Of a stretch of 64,000 nt of DNA, positions 16,608 through 25,782 are shown piece by piece. Origin of the DNA: Bauldia sp963759235 (GTDB taxonomy: Bacteria > Pseudomonadota > Alphaproteobacteria > Rhizobiales > Kaistiaceae); the NCBI GenBank assembly GCA_963759235.1, contig CAVWYO010000008.1, forward strand, positions 1 to 64,000, read 5' to 3'. The notes beneath the pieces were generated by a model that saw nothing but the letters and a program-made list of their open reading frames with translations, did not search any database and was not told the DNA's origin. Within the stretch, counting starts at the first letter, position 1. Each line of letters opens with the position of its first letter. The position numbers were made by a program, and so were the translations under genes.

Positions 16608-16886
16608 ATGAACACCAGGATCCGCCAGACGCTCGTTGCAGTCGCTTTCGCCGCGACCGTTGCGGCCGGCATCACGGGTGCCACTCTCCGCGGCGAGACC
16701 AAGGAAACCGACTTGGCCGCCACGTGCGCTGCCGCCAACTGGCCGATGATCCCGGCCGAGTGCCTGCAAGGCGCCCGCCAAGAGAACGTTCGCTACGTTT
16801 CAGCTGACAAGCTCCCCGGCACCGAGCCGACCAGGGTGGCGGCCAACACCGAACTGGCAGACCGCTTCTCGGTCGCCTTCCAGTAG
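16608..16886 (+). CDS. Small exported protein with C-x3-N-W-P-x5-C-L motif
   Basis: A 92-residue protein with an N-terminal signal peptide or anchor (TLVAVAFAATVAAGITGA). The mature part has two cysteines in CAAANWPMIPAECL, which could form a disulfide in the periplasm. A C-terminal extension ends TELADRFSVAFQ. I do not recognise a named family; small exported proteins with a C...WP.....CL core occur in Rhizobiales. ATG 16608 follows GGAGGAAGAG. The upstream region is unusually rich in control sites: two CRP-type palindromes and an exact EcfG promoter. Confidence 0.75.
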   Translation: MNTRIRQTLVAVAFAATVAAGITGATLRGETKETDLAATCAAANWPMIPAECLQGARQENVRYVSADKLPGTEPTRVAANTELADRFSVAFQ

Positions 16887-17002
16887 GCCGAACAGCGAGG
16901 ACGAAACTGAACGCTAGATGAACGGAGCCATCGGCACACGGTTCAGCCGGCAACAGCGATAACCCGGCGGACTTTTCGAGCCAGGTTCCGAGGAGGCAAG
17001 AG

Positions 17003-17164
17003 ATGAATATCTGGATCCATTCGACGATCGTGGCGACCAGCCTGGCGGCGACAGTCGCCGTGGCGTTCGCCGCCGCCGCCATTTACACCACCACCCAGGA
17101 TGTCGCCGCCAAGGCCGATCGGCTGCCGATCGCCCAGCGGCTTTCGTCCGATCCCGCTACATGA
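17003..17164 (+). CDS. Small membrane protein
   Basis: A 53-residue protein with one hydrophobic helix (IVATSLAATVAVAFAAAAIY) and a short tail, ADRLPIAQRLSSDPAT. The ATG at 17003 follows GAGGAGG at ideal spacing. It lies 116 bases after the 92-residue exported protein, before a shared terminator, so both are likely one transcript. The tail pattern ADR-hydrophobic resembles the end of the upstream protein (ADRFSVAFQ), hinting at a related role. Function unknown. Confidence 0.6.
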   Translation: MNIWIHSTIVATSLAATVAVAFAAAAIYTTTQDVAAKADRLPIAQRLSSDPAT

Positions 17165-17282
17165 CCGTCGAGACGCGAGGGGAGCAGCTTTCCGTTCTCG
17201 AACGCGTCCCGGTCATGACAACCGCTTCAAAGTGAGTTCCAACCCGTTTCCTCCAACAACACTCCTCCCCCAAGACTAGACT

Positions 17283-17314
17283 GAGCCGCCGGCCCCAAAC
17301 GGCGGCTCCTTTCT
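17283..17314 (+). terminator. Rho-independent terminator
   Basis: GAGCCGCC (17283-17290) pairs with GGCGGCTC (17301-17308) and is followed by CTTTCT. It ends the transcript of the two small genes at 16608 and 17003. Confidence 0.7.
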
Positions 17315-17363
17315 GGGTGGATGAGCAAGGGAAATCGGGCGCGGATTCGAGCCGGCGCGTGCC

Positions 17364-18188
17364 TCATGACGGCCGCGCCGTCGCCGCGTCGGATCGGGCT
17401 GGCGTCAGTTGAGCCGGCTGAGTCGGCGCGCGCCGATCATGGGCCTCGGCCGCGGTCCCCGCGAAGCCCCAGCGATCGCGTCCCGAGCGCTTGGCGAGGT
17501 AGACCGCATCGTCGGCGGTCTTCAATAGCGAATCGATGTCCGTTTGGCCGGTCCGCAGGGCAACGCCGATACTGACCGTGGTCGGAAAGCCGTCGCCGTC
17601 GAGGCGGAGTTCGCGGGCGCCGCGGCAGATGTGCTCGGCGAGGCGGGCGACCGCGGACGGGACGAGGCCGGCGACCAGTACGACGAACTCCTCGCCGCCG
17701 AGCCGCGCCACCGTCCAGTCGTCACCGCCGGTTTCGCTCGCCGCCGTCCTGATCGCGTGGGCCACGGCGCGAAGCACGGCGTCGCCGACGTCATGGCCGT
17801 GGATGTCGTTCACCGATTTGAAATGGTCGACGTCGACCATCAGCGCCGCGATCGTCGACGCCCTGCCTGTCCCGTTGCTCAGCATGCGCGCGGCGTCGCT
17901 GAAGAAGGCGCGGCGGTTGGGCAGACCGGTCAGCTCGTCGCTGGCGGCAAGCCGCTCGAATTGCGACCGCAGCCGCCTCAGCTTCTCATTGATGCGGAGC
18001 AAGGGATAAAGCATGGCCGGCGTCACCAGAGCCGGCAGTCCCCCCGCCAGTGCGTAGGGAAGAATGCCGGTTTGGTAGCCGGCGGCGATCATGGCGATGC
18101 GAGTCGTGACGAGGGATACGGCGACGCACACCAGCGTCGCCCCCGCCGTGAGGAACAGCGGATAGGCAAGCAGTCTCTTGAACGACAT
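17364..18188 (-). CDS. Membrane-bound GGDEF diguanylate cyclase
   Basis: A 274-residue protein with two N-terminal membrane segments (about 8-30 and 40-62), a short coiled linker (NEKLRRLRSQFERLAASDELTGLPNRR, split here by description: linker then the DxLTxLPNRR entry motif) and a GGDEF domain with DVDHFKSVND and an LGGEEF active site. It would make cyclic di-GMP at the membrane. The C-terminal tail is Ala/Pro-rich. ATG 18188 is preferred over a GTG at 18200. Its position between coaD and gyrA is an insertion into an otherwise conserved block. Confidence 0.85.
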   Translation of the reverse strand: MSFKRLLAYPLFLTAGATLVCVAVSLVTTRIAMIAAGYQTGILPYALAGGLPALVTPAMLYPLLRINEKLRRLRSQFERLAASDELTGLPNRRAFFSDAARMLSNGTGRASTIAALMVDVDHFKSVNDIHGHDVGDAVLRAVAHAIRTAASETGGDDWTVARLGGEEFVVLVAGLVPSAVARLAEHICRGARELRLDGDGFPTTVSIGVALRTGQTDIDSLLKTADDAVYLAKRSGRDRWGFAGTAAEAHDRRAPTQPAQLTPARSDAATARPS

Positions 18189-18308
18189 ACGCGGCAACAC
18201 TTCTTTGACGGGCTCGCACAGTGTCAGCCAGGCGCGAATATAGCGTTACCGCAAACCTCAAAGTTGGAGTCAAAATCTGACCCGCCTGCGTCGCCAGGCC
18301 GGCGGGAC

Positions 18309-21079
18309 CTAGGCGGGCGGCTGCTCGCCGTTGCCCTCTTCCGCGCCCGCCTCGTCCTCGCCGAGGTGTTCCACCGACACCACCTTCTCGCCCTGCGTGT
18401 CGAAAAGAATGACGCCCTGGGTTCCCCGCCCGGCAATGCGGATCGGCTTGTCGCCGCCGACCGGCATGCGGATGGTCTGGCCGCCGTCGGTGACGCAGAT
18501 GATCTGGTCGGCGTCCTCGACCGGGAACGAGGCGACCAGCGGGCCGTTCCGCTCGTTGACCGCCATGGCGACGATGCCCTTCCCGCCGCGCCGCGTGGTG
18601 CGATAGTCGTAGGACGAGGTCCGCTTGCCGTAGCCGTTCTCGGAGATGGTGAGGATGAACTGTTCGGCGGCGCCCATCTCGGCATAGCGCTCCTGGCTGA
18701 GCGTACTTGGCTCGCCGTCGCCCTCGCCTTCCTCGTCGGCGGAAGTGTCGGCGACCTCCTCCGGCTCTCGCCCTCGCCGCGCACCGCCCGGCTCATCTTG
18801 ACGAAGGCGGCGCGCTCCGCCGGCGACGCCTCGAAATGGCCGAGCACCGCCATCGAGATCACCGTGTCGCCGGGCGCCAGGTTGATGCCGCGCACGCCGA
18901 CCGAGTTCCGCCCGGCGAACACCCTCACCTCCGGTACCGGGAAGCGGATGCACTGCCCGCCGGCGGTGGTGAGCATGATGTCGTCGTGCTCGGTGCAAGT
19001 GTCGACGCTGAGGATCTCCTCGCCCTCGCCGAGCTTCATGGCGATGATGCCCGAGCGGCGCACGTCGACGAAATCGGAAAGCTTGTTCCGCCGCACCGTG
19101 CCGCCGGTGGTGGCGAACATCACGTCGAGGGTCTCCCAGCTCGCCTCGTCCTCGGGAAGCGGCATGATGGTGGTGATGCGCTCGCCCGATTCGAGCGGCA
19201 GGAGGTTGATCAGCGCCTTGCCGCGCGCCTGCGGGGCGGCGAGCGGCATCCGCCACACCTTCTCCTTGTAGACCTGTCCCCTTGACGAGAAGAACAGGAC
19301 CGGCGTGTGGGTGTTGGCGACGAAGACGCGGGTGACGAAATCCTCCTCCTTGGTCGCCATGCCGGAGCGGCCCTTGCCGCCGCGCTTCTGCGCCCGGTAG
19401 GCGTCGAGCGGCACCCGCTTGATCCAGCCGGCATGGGTGACCGTCACCACCATGTCCTCGCGCTGGATGAGGTCCTCGTCCTCCAATTCGACGCCGGCAT
19501 CGATGATCTCCGTCCGCCGCGGCGTGGCGAACTCGTCGCGGATGGCGGTCAGCTCGTTCTTGACGATGGTTTGCACCCGCTGGCGCGAGCGCAGGATGTC
19601 GAGGTAGTCGCTGATCTCGACGGCGATCTTTTCCAGCTCCTCGCCGATCTCCTCGCGGCCGAGAGCGGTCAGCCGGGCGAGGCGCAATTCGAGGATCGCC
19701 CGGGCCTGCGCGTCGGAGAGGCGATAGCTGCCGTCGTCGGCGATGCGGTGGCGGGGGTCGTCGATGAGCGCGATGAGCGAAGCCACCTCCGCGGCCGGCC
19801 ACGCTCGGGCCATCAGCTCCTCGCGCGCCGCGGCGGCGTCCTTCGAGGCGCGGATGATGCGGATCACCTCGTCGATATGGGCGACGGCGATGGCGAGGCC
19901 GACCAGGGTGTGGGCGCGCTCGCGCGCCTTGGCGAGCAGGAAGCGGGTCCGCCGGCTGATCACGTCCTCGCGGAAGGCGACGAAGGCCTGGAGCAGGTCC
20001 TTCAGCGTCATCTGCTCCGGCCGGCCGCCGTTCAGCGCCACCATGTTGGCGCCGAAGGAGCTCTGCAGCGGCGAGAACCGATAGACCTGGTTGAGCACCA
20101 CGTCGGCGACCGCGTCGCGCCTCAATTCGATCACCACCCGCATCCCGTGCCGGTCGGATTCGTCGCGGATGTCGGAGATGCCCTCGATCCGCTTGTCGCG
20201 GACCAGTTCGGCGATCTTCTCGATCATCGTCGCCTTGTTCACCTGGTACGGGATCTCGGTGATGATGAGCGCCTCCCGCTCTTTGCGGACGGTCTCGACG
20301 CTGACCCGGCCGCGCATCAGGATCGAGCCGCGGGCCGTCGCGTAGGCGGAGCGGATGCCGGCCTTGCCGAGGATGAGGCCGCCGGTAGGGAAATCCGGGC
20401 CGGGGATGATCTCCATCAGCCGGTCGAGGTCGAGGCCGGGATCGTCGATCAGTGCGATCGTCGCGTCGATCACCTCACCGAGATTGTGGGGCGGGATGTT
20501 GGTCGCCATGCCGACGGCGATGCCGCCGGCGCCGTTGGCGAGAAGGTTGGGAAAGCGCGCCGGCAGCACCACCGGCTCCTTCTCGGAGCCGTCGTAGTTC
20601 TCCCGGAAGTCGACGGTGTCCTTGTCGATGTCCTCGAGCAGCGAATGGGCGGCCTTGGCGAGCCGCACCTCGGTGTAGCGCATCGCCGCCGGCGGATCGC
20701 CGTCGACCGAGCCGAAGTTCCCCTGCCCGTCGATCAAGGGCAGGCGCATGGAGAAGTCCTGCGCCAGCCGCACCAGCGCGTCATAGACCGCCTGGTCGCC
20801 GTGCGGATGGTATTTGCCGATCACCTCGCCGACGACGCGGGCCGACTTGCGGTAGGGCTTGTTCCAGTCGTAGCCCGACTCGTTCATCGCATGGAGGATG
20901 CGGCGATGGACCGGCTTCAGTCCGTCGCGCGCATCGGGGAGCGCACGGCTGACGATCACGCTCATCGCGTAGTCGAGATAGCTCCGCCGCATCTCGTCGG
21001 TGATCGAGACGGAATCGATGCCGGGGGTCATCCCCTCGCCGGGTTCGTCCGGCCCGCGGGGCGGTGTTTCGTCAGCCAA
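18309..21079 (-). CDS. gyrA: DNA gyrase subunit A (one-base frameshift)
   Basis: GyrA is the breakage-reunion subunit of gyrase. The N-terminal winged-helix region has catalytic Y135 (AAMRYTEVRL), the tower and coiled coil follow, and the C-terminal beta-pinwheel has a GyrA box (QKRGGKG). The reading frame changes near 18765-18772: the last blades (YAEMGAAEQF, KGIVAMAVNERNG, GVILFDTQGEKVV) lie in the next frame, ending at 18309. Adding one base in GAGGGCGAGAG gives about 923 residues, normal length. As gyrA is essential, an assembly error is most likely. The quinolone-region residue equivalent to E. coli S83 is Q96. Confidence 0.94.
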
Positions 21080-21503
21080 AAGGGAACTCGGGAATCAGGG
21101 TGGAAATCTGCACCCAACCTAGGGATTCGGTGACACGTTTACAAGGTGAAAGATCAAACAGACTGCGCTAGTTTCGTCTTAAATATCAATCACTTGTGCG
21201 ATCAATTTTGGCGCTCGCCGCAGGCCCTCTTCATTCACTCCCGGGCAAGCGGCAATTCAACGCGTTCAAGGCGCGTCCGGGCCAAAAGAAGGCCGGATTC
21301 CCGTTTGCGCGGGAATGAGCGGTTGAGAGAGCCCCTGCCTCCCTTGCCGCCATGCGCGAGATCATAGAGTGCCTCCGACCCAACAAGCCGCCGGTTCGCT
21401 CGCCTGACCGGCGGAGAGGCGCTTTGTCGCCCCGCGGCGGGTCGCAAGCCGCTATACTTCCGCCGCGGCTCCGCCAGTGGAGGCAGCCGCGCTTCGACGA
21501 GCC
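21080..21503. other. Gene-free region upstream of gyrA
   Basis: This 424-base gap between gyrA (minus) and a hypothetical gene (plus) contains an AT-rich stretch near 21130-21210, probably the gyrA promoter region, and an imperfect palindromic repeat at 21227-21318. No RNA gene or credible open frame is seen. Confidence 0.5.
21227..21318. repeat. REP/MITE-like imperfect palindrome
   Basis: The right half contains ATTCCCG-TTTGC-GCGGGAAT (21297-21316), itself a hairpin. The left end (CATTCACTCCCGGGCAAGC, about 21233 onward) is an imperfect inverted copy of the right end. The core resembles the CGGGAATGA-type extragenic palindromes scattered in many proteobacterial genomes. Only one copy is seen in this window. 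Confidence 0.5.
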
Positions 21504-21869
21504 ATGGCCAAGGACCTCACCATCCCCGATGCGACGACCGACGACGCCGAGTTCGAGCGCGCCGTCCGCATCCTGCTCGATCACCTCCTCGGCGCGGTCG
21601 ACGTCGATCTGGAGATCACCCTTGCCGGGCGCCCGTTCGTCATTGCCTGGGCCGATCGCCGGCCGACCGACGCCGACGAAGTGACCGTCGCGATGACCGC
21701 CGGCATGCGTGTCGTCGAAGGGCGTGGCGGCGCGCCGCCGGAGGTGTTGCCGACCGGCGAGGAGCAGATCACCATCGTCATCGACGGCGAGCGCTTCGTC
21801 TTTCACCTGATGACCGTCGAGCGGGACCAACCACGGGCGGGCGACGCGGCGCGAAAGGCGCTTCGTTAG
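21504..21869 (+). CDS. Hypothetical protein
   Basis: A 121-residue acidic soluble protein starting MAKDLTIPDATTDDAEFE, with alternating helical and strand-like stretches (FERAVRILLDHLLGAV, QITIVIDGERFVFHLM). No signal peptide, membrane segment or recognisable motif. Codon use matches the surrounding chromosome. It precedes the glycosyltransferase pair with a gap of about 100 bases. Function unknown. Confidence 0.6.
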   Translation: MAKDLTIPDATTDDAEFERAVRILLDHLLGAVDVDLEITLAGRPFVIAWADRRPTDADEVTVAMTAGMRVVEGRGGAPPEVLPTGEEQITIVIDGERFVFHLMTVERDQPRAGDAARKALR

Positions 21870-21972
21870 GTCAGTTTCCGCCGCCCGGCGGGGATGACCG
21901 TTTACGCCCGGTGCGGTTTGGCGCCGCTGGCGGGGCGATGTGCCGCGTGATAGATGTCGCATCCTCCACCGA

Positions 21973-22908
21973 GTGGGGCGGGAGGGGCGCATCCGCAGGT
22001 TTATCGTGACGACGACGGTCTATCCGCCGACCGAGGCGATCAGGCTGTTTGACGCCTTGCCCGACTGGACGCTCATCGTCGCCGGCGATCGCCGCACCCC
22101 GGCGGACTATCGCCTCGACAACGGCATCTACCTCTCTCCGGACGATCAAGAGCGCCTGGCGCCGGAACTGTCGGAGCTGATCGGCTGGAACTGCACCCAG
22201 CGCCGCAATCTCGGCTTCGTCCTGGCACTCGAGATGGGCGCCGACCTGGTGGCGACGGTCGACGATGACAACGTCCCCTACGAGACCTGGGGCCGCGATT
22301 TGCTGGTCGGCCGTACCGTCGATATCCGCACCTACGACGCCGAAAACGGCTGCTTCGACCCCATCGGCGCCGCCGGCTATCGCCACCTTTGGCACCGGGG
22401 CTATCCGCTCCAGCTCCTCCGCTCCCGCGATTACGGCCGGTCCGCCGTGCAGCCCAGGCGGGTCGATGTCAAAGCGGATTTCTGGGACGGTGATCCTGAT
22501 ATCGATGCCGTCTGCCGCCTCGAGCACGCCCCGGACGTGCGTTTCGACGCGGCGGCGTTCCCGTTCGCCTCAAGCGCGATCGCCCCGTTCAATTCGCAGA
22601 ACACCTTCATCGGACGCGACGCCCTCTCCCGCTACTTTGTCCTGCCCGGGACCGGGCGCATGAACGATATCTGGGCGGCCTTCCACCTCCAGTCGCTTGG
22701 CTTCGCCGTTGCTTTCGGCCCACCCACGGTCCGCCAGGACAGGCATCCACACGATCTCACCCGCGACCTGGTTGAGGAGGTCCTCGGATATCGGCGGAAC
22801 GCCGAACTGGTCGCCGCGATCAACGCCGGCACCTACCGCGTCGAGGACTTCTGGCCCGAGCAGGCCCGGCTTGCCTACGGCGCGTATCTCCACAGGGTCC
22901 GGGCATGA
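21973..22908 (+). CDS. STELLO-family (DUF288) glycosyltransferase-like protein
   Basis: A protein of about 311 residues opening with RFIVTTTVYPPTEAIRLF and containing RRNLGFVLALEMGADLVATVDDDNVP. The VDDDN signature is a DxD-like metal-nucleotide-sugar motif of a GT-A fold, as in STELLO/DUF288 proteins. FNSQNTFIGRDALSRYFVLP and RMNDIWAAFHLQ follow, also typical. The start is uncertain: GTG 21973 is used; GTG 21940 and GTG 22006 are possible. It overlaps the next gene by four bases (ATGA), forming a two-gene unit. No signal peptide; the acceptor is unknown. Confidence 0.72.
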   Translation: MGREGRIRRFIVTTTVYPPTEAIRLFDALPDWTLIVAGDRRTPADYRLDNGIYLSPDDQERLAPELSELIGWNCTQRRNLGFVLALEMGADLVATVDDDNVPYETWGRDLLVGRTVDIRTYDAENGCFDPIGAAGYRHLWHRGYPLQLLRSRDYGRSAVQPRRVDVKADFWDGDPDIDAVCRLEHAPDVRFDAAAFPFASSAIAPFNSQNTFIGRDALSRYFVLPGTGRMNDIWAAFHLQSLGFAVAFGPPTVRQDRHPHDLTRDLVEEVLGYRRNAELVAAINAGTYRVEDFWPEQARLAYGAYLHRVRA

Positions 22909-23804
22909 TCTCCATCATCATCGCCGGCCGAAACGACAACTATGGCGGCGACTTCGAGGGGCGGCTTCTTGCCACCGCGCGCTACAACCTTGCCGAGCTG
23001 GCAAGGCGGCGGGTCGAAACCGAGCTTGTCTTCGTCGAGTGGAACCCGTTGACCGACCGGCCGCTCCTGTCCGAGCGGGTCGCCGCCGCCTTCGACGAAG
23101 CCCGGTGCATCGTCGTCGACGGTGCCGTCCACCGGCTCTTCAGCCGCAACCGCTACGTCGCCGTGTCCGAGTATCACGCCAAGAACGTCGGCGCGCGACG
23201 GGCACGCGGCGACTGGCTGCTTCTGACCAATCCCGACAACTTCTTCGGCAGGACCATCCTGGATTTCCTCGAAGCCGGCGCCTTCGACCCGGAGACCCTC
23301 TACCGGGCCGGCTGGATCGAGGTCGACACGGCGGCGGAGATCGACGACCCCGGCCTGACCGACTGCTATGCCGCCGACACCCCGCCCTATTACTACGCAT
23401 CGGGCGATTTCATGCTGTGCACGAAGCGGCTGTTCAACTCGGTCGGCGGCTTCCGCGAGGATCTCACCTTCACCAACACCAACAAGGATTCGATCTTCTG
23501 TTGCGCGGCCTTCGAGAAGACCGGGCGGGTCATGAAGAACGGCAACACCTACCACCTGCGTCACGAACGCGATGACGTCGAGCGGCGCCGGCTCGCCTAC
23601 GTCTGGCGGAGGGTCGACCGCACGCCCCAGGCGACCTACGGGCTGGAGACGGGCTGCATCGCCACAGCGCTCGGACCGCGGATCACCCGGCTGGAGCTGA
23701 CCCCGGAGCTTCTCGCGGAGGCGAACGCCACGCCTCCGGTCGAGCCCGAAGTCCCCGAGGCTTATCGGCCGCGCTGGCAAGGCGCTCGACAAGGCCGCGC
23801 CTGA
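22905..23804 (+). CDS. Predicted GT-A-type glycosyltransferase
   Basis: A 299-residue soluble protein starting MISIIIAGRNDNYGGDFEGRL, a GT2-like opening strand with a nucleotide-sugar-binding N/D-rich loop. NVGARRARGDWLLLTNPDN occupies the place of the DxD motif (NPDN). A later FMLCTKRLFNSVGGFREDL matches the acceptor-side F-x-x-V-G-G-F-x-E motif of GT-A enzymes. Translation is coupled to the upstream STELLO-like gene through ATGA. Both probably modify one glycan or lipid; the substrate cannot be told. Confidence 0.7.
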   Translation: MISIIIAGRNDNYGGDFEGRLLATARYNLAELARRRVETELVFVEWNPLTDRPLLSERVAAAFDEARCIVVDGAVHRLFSRNRYVAVSEYHAKNVGARRARGDWLLLTNPDNFFGRTILDFLEAGAFDPETLYRAGWIEVDTAAEIDDPGLTDCYAADTPPYYYASGDFMLCTKRLFNSVGGFREDLTFTNTNKDSIFCCAAFEKTGRVMKNGNTYHLRHERDDVERRRLAYVWRRVDRTPQATYGLETGCIATALGPRITRLELTPELLAEANATPPVEPEVPEAYRPRWQGARQGRA

Positions 23805-23871
23805 CGGGGCCGGTCGGCGGGTGACATGCGGGGGCCAGACTGCGGCGAAATTTGTCGGTGATGGCCATCTC

Positions 23872-23886
23872 TTAACCGTCCGTTAA
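23872..23886. promoter_or_regulatory. CtrA-type box upstream of minC
   Basis: TTAA (23872-23875), seven bases, TTAA (23883-23886), each half extended as TTAACC: a match to the alphaproteobacterial CtrA site TTAA-N7-TTAA. It lies about 52 bases upstream of the minC start. A second pair with six-base spacing (23918-23931) sits close to the start codon. TTAA is rare in this GC-rich DNA. Confidence 0.6.
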
Positions 23887-23937
23887 CCCTGTTCCGGCGA
23901 CATCTTGTAACCGTTCATTAACTGCGGTTAACGCCAA

Positions 23938-24639
23938 GTGTCCCTCGCTCTCGCCACCAGCTCAGGCATTCGGCTCGCCGGCCGCTCTTTCCTCGCCTTC
24001 GTGCTGGAGCCCTTACCGCCGGTCTCCGGATGGCTCGCCGATCTCGACGCCGTGGCACGCCAGTCCTTCGCCTTCTTCGCCAATCGCCCCGTCGTCCTCG
24101 ACCTTTCGCGGCTGAAGCCCGACCGGAGTGAAACCCGGACCCTGATCGATGCGCTGAAAGCGCGCGCCATCCGCGTCATCGCCGTCGAGGGCGTCGACCC
24201 CGCCTGGCTCGATCCGTCACTGGCGCCGCTCGGCAGCGGCAAGGAATCGGCCAGGGTCATAGAATTTCCCGGCGGCGCGCCGCGCGGCCGCGCCGCATCC
24301 GCCTCGTCGAAAGGCGGGCTGATTGTCGATCGCCCGGTGCGCTCCGGCCAGTCGATCTTTCATCCGGAGGGCGACGTGACCGTGACGAGCCACGTCGCCT
24401 CCGGCGCCGAGGTGATCGCCGGCGGCTCGATCCACGTCTACGGCGCGCTCCGCGGTCGGGCGCTGGCCGGCGCCACCGGCAACGCGAACGCGCTGATCTT
24501 CTGCCGCAAGTTCGAGGCGGAGCTGGTGTCGATCGACGGCAACTACCTCACCGCCGAGCGCAGCCCGCCGGAGGTGATCGGCAAGCCGGTCCAGATCCGG
24601 CTGAGCAACGACGTCATCGTCACGGAGATTCTCGACTAA
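23938..24639 (+). CDS. minC: Septum site-determining protein MinC
   Basis: MinC inhibits FtsZ assembly away from midcell. The 233-residue protein has an N-terminal domain (to about 110; VVLDLSRLKPDRSE) and the C-terminal beta-helix that binds MinD, with GQSIFHPEGDVTVTSHVASGAEVIAGGSIHVYGALRGRALAG (given as one block of turns at about 140-185). The start is GTG 23938; no strong ribosome binding site is seen. It opens the minCDE operon, 19 bases before minD. Confidence 0.92.
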   Translation: MSLALATSSGIRLAGRSFLAFVLEPLPPVSGWLADLDAVARQSFAFFANRPVVLDLSRLKPDRSETRTLIDALKARAIRVIAVEGVDPAWLDPSLAPLGSGKESARVIEFPGGAPRGRAASASSKGGLIVDRPVRSGQSIFHPEGDVTVTSHVASGAEVIAGGSIHVYGALRGRALAGATGNANALIFCRKFEAELVSIDGNYLTAERSPPEVIGKPVQIRLSNDVIVTEILD

Positions 24640-24658
24640 CCAGGGAGCTGGGGAAGCA

Positions 24659-25471
24659 ATGGGGACGGTTATCGTAGTCACATCCGGCAAGGGCGGCGTC
24701 GGCAAGACCACTTCGTCGGCCGCTCTCGGCGCGGCGCTTGCCGCGACCGGAGATCTGGTGGCGCTGGTCGATTTCGACGTGGGGCTGCGTAATCTCGACC
24801 TAGTGCTCGGCGCCGAGCGCCGCGTGGTCTACGACTTCGTCAACGTCATCCAGGGACAGGCCAAGCTCTCCCAGGCGCTGATCCGCGACAAGCGGCTGGA
24901 GACGCTGCATCTGTTGGCGGCCTCGCAGACCCGCGACAAGGATGCGCTTACCGAGGACGGCGTCGAGGACGTCATCGAATCGCTCCGCGGCGCCTACGAC
25001 TGGGTGATCTGCGACAGCCCGGCCGGCATCGAGCGCGGTGCGCTTCTGGCCATGCGCCACGCCGACATGGGGATCGTCGTCACCAATCCGGAGGTCTCGT
25101 CGGTGCGCGATTCGGACCGCATCATCGGCCTCCTCGACGCCCGCACCATGAAGGCCGAGCGGGGCGAGCCGATTGAGAAGCACGTCCTCATCACCCGCTT
25201 CGACCCGGCCCGGGCGGCGCGCGGCGACATGCTGTCGATCGACGACGTGCTCGAGATCCTGTCGCTGCCGCTGATCGGCATCGTGCCGGAGAGCCAGTCG
25301 GTGCTGAAGGCGTCCAATCTCGGCCTGCCGGTCGTCCTCGCCGATCCGGCGAGCAATTCCGCCCGCGCCTACGCCGACGCGGCGCGGCGGATCAAGGGCG
25401 AGAGCGTCGAGATGGCGGTGCCGACCGTCAAGAAGGGGTTGTTTGGGGGCCTTTTCCGGAGGGCAGCCTGA
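24659..25471 (+). CDS. minD: Septum site-determining ATPase MinD
   Basis: MinD is the membrane-cycling ParA-type ATPase that recruits MinC and responds to MinE. The 270-residue protein shows the deviant Walker A GKGGVGKTTS (residues 10-19, with signature K11 and K16), the LVDFDVGLRNLDLVLG block, and a C-terminal amphipathic helix KKGLFGGLFRR for membrane binding. It starts behind CAGGGAGCTGGGG. Its stop overlaps the minE start by one base (TGATG). Confidence 0.97.
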   Translation: MGTVIVVTSGKGGVGKTTSSAALGAALAATGDLVALVDFDVGLRNLDLVLGAERRVVYDFVNVIQGQAKLSQALIRDKRLETLHLLAASQTRDKDALTEDGVEDVIESLRGAYDWVICDSPAGIERGALLAMRHADMGIVVTNPEVSSVRDSDRIIGLLDARTMKAERGEPIEKHVLITRFDPARAARGDMLSIDDVLEILSLPLIGIVPESQSVLKASNLGLPVVLADPASNSARAYADAARRIKGESVEMAVPTVKKGLFGGLFRRAA

Positions 25472-25734
25472 TGCTGTTGCGTTTCTTCAAACTGCGGCGC
25501 TCGGCGCCGGTGGCCAGGGACCAACTCAAGGTCCTCTTGGCTCACGAGCGGGCGATGACCGGCCGGCCGGACCTCGTCGCGGTGCTTCGTGAGGAGATCC
25601 TTGCGGTCATCCGCAAGCACGTGCCGGTCGATCCGGGCAAGGTCACCGTCCGCGCCGATCTCACCGGCACGGTATCGACCTTGAGCGTCGACATCGAATT
25701 GTCGATGGACCCGCCGGCCGCCCGAGCCGCCTGA
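25471..25734 (+). CDS. minE: Cell division topological specificity factor MinE
   Basis: MinE stimulates the MinD ATPase and drives Min oscillation. The 87-residue protein has the N-terminal membrane-targeting and contact helix (MLLRFFKLRR...ARDQLKVLLAHERA) and a C-terminal dimerisation domain (LREEILAVIRKHVPVD...VSTLSVDIEL). Length and order are typical. It is translationally coupled to minD. Confidence 0.95.
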   Translation: MLLRFFKLRRSAPVARDQLKVLLAHERAMTGRPDLVAVLREEILAVIRKHVPVDPGKVTVRADLTGTVSTLSVDIELSMDPPAARAA

Positions 25735-25782
25735 GAAGCGACCGCGACGACGAGCCGCGGGCGGGCGCCCGGCTCGGCGGCT

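Noticed and set aside
19307..21133. Long plus-strand open frame (608 codons) antisense to gyrA
   Set aside because: It lies wholly opposite conserved gyrA sequence, has His/Arg/Asp-rich composition typical of antisense frames in GC-rich DNA and no family features.
22875..23792. Minus-strand open frame of 305 codons
   Set aside because: It mirrors the GT-A-type gene, which has the better motifs and is coupled to its neighbour by ATGA.
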